A stretch of 5,188 nucleotides of DNA from Rhodospirillaceae bacterium. GTDB lineage: Bacteria > Pseudomonadota > Alphaproteobacteria > SP197. The number at the start of each line of letters is the position of its first letter. The stretch's first letter is position 1. The stretch is taken from the NCBI GenBank assembly GCA_018700655.1, contig JABIUG010000281.1, positions 1 through 5,188 on the forward strand, given 5' to 3'. Shown here piece by piece: positions 4,868 through 5,188 of the stretch. A model generated the notes under the pieces. The model was not told the DNA's origin. It saw nothing but the letters and a program-made list of their open reading frames with translations, and did no database searches. Made by a program: the position numbers and the translations under genes.

Positions 4868-5188
4868 ATGTTGTTGCGCCCCATGGCCATCGCGCCTCTC
4901 CTAGCCCTGTTGATCTGGGTCAGTGCCCCGCATGCGGCGCTGGCCAGTTGTAGTGACTTGCCCAGTGCGGGCGTCGACTGGAGAAGCTGCAATCTCGCAG
5001 GCGTCGGCTTCCCGGATTCCGTGATGGCCGGTGGCAATCTCCGTGGTGCTGCCTTGAGCAATGCCGATCATTCCGGCAGCGATTTTTCCGGGATCGATGG
5101 TTATCGTGTGCGCTTTGTCGAATCCGACCTGACCGGCGCGATCTTCGATGGCGCGACCCTGACCGATGCCAGGTTCGACCGCGCTGAC
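4868..5188 (+). CDS. Exported pentapeptide-repeat protein, N-terminal part (cut by window edge)
   Basis: The frame is open from ATG 4868 to the right edge, giving 107 residues. A signal peptide covers about residues 1-26 (hydrophobic core 7-19, cleavage after ALA), followed by SCSDLPSAGVDWRS. From residue 41 the chain is an unbroken series of five-residue units: CNLAG, VGFPD, SVMAG, GNLRG, AALSN, ADHSG, SDFSG, IDGYR, VRFVE, SDLTG, AIFDG, ATLTD, ARFDR. The centre of most units is L, F or M. Such repeats fold into a right-handed quadrilateral beta-helix, usually a binding or scaffold surface, so no enzyme activity is implied. The export signal makes an envelope or periplasmic place likely, unlike the gyrase-protecting Qnr/MfpA type. 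The ribosome site is poor (GGTGGTG about 10 bases upstream). ATG 4860 is out of frame. TTG 4838 is an unlikely alternative start. It shares its strand with the nuclease-like gene and may be co-transcribed. Confidence 0.85.
   Translation, partial: MLLRPMAIAPLLALLIWVSAPHAALASCSDLPSAGVDWRSCNLAGVGFPDSVMAGGNLRGAALSNADHSGSDFSGIDGYRVRFVESDLTGAIFDGATLTDARFDRAD

Overview
The window looks like a piece of an alphaproteobacterial chromosome. It has high-GC coding sequence, a class III cyclase with a six-helix membrane domain, a pyridoxal-phosphate aminotransferase joined to a LysE/RhtB exporter, and a tRNA-His of alphaproteobacterial appearance. The tRNA-His keeps G-1 (G3960) opposite C73 (C4034). As I recall, a large alphaproteobacterial clade including Rhizobiales, Rhodobacterales and Caulobacterales lost this pair, so a Rhodospirillales-like lineage is a reasonable guess, not a demonstrated one.

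Positions 1-3754 are on the minus strand. In transcription order they hold a class I/II aminotransferase (2579-3754), a LysE/RhtB amino-acid exporter (1947-2579), a membrane adenylate cyclase split into two reading frames (sensor half 1039-1878, catalytic half 479-1042), and, after about 200 noncoding bases, the exported N-terminus of an L,D-transpeptidase-like protein that runs off the left edge. The aminotransferase stop and exporter start overlap as TGATG behind a good Shine-Dalgarno sequence, so those two should be translated together. The same TGATG overlap joins the two cyclase halves, but there it lies just before the first catalytic aspartate and has no Shine-Dalgarno sequence, so a recent frameshift is the simpler reading.

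Positions 3755-4248 form a noncoding hub around tRNA-His. It is full of nested palindromes. Two 50-base elements (3834-3883 and 3897-3946) lie in opposite orientation 13 bases apart. With the first reversed, they match at 34 of 50 positions without gaps, and four stem pairs changed on both sides so that pairing is kept. A longer relative (4130-4191) and another long hairpin (4054-4113) follow the tRNA, and two possible degenerate copies overlap the stop codons of the exporter and cyclase genes. This looks like a REP/BIME-like or MITE-like family of short structured repeats and is the most interesting signal here. A role as paired operators remains possible.

Positions 4249-5188 are on the plus strand and hold two exported proteins. 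One is a staphylococcal-nuclease-fold protein that has lost a metal ligand and a catalytic arginine. The other is the N-terminal part of a pentapeptide-repeat protein cut by the right edge.
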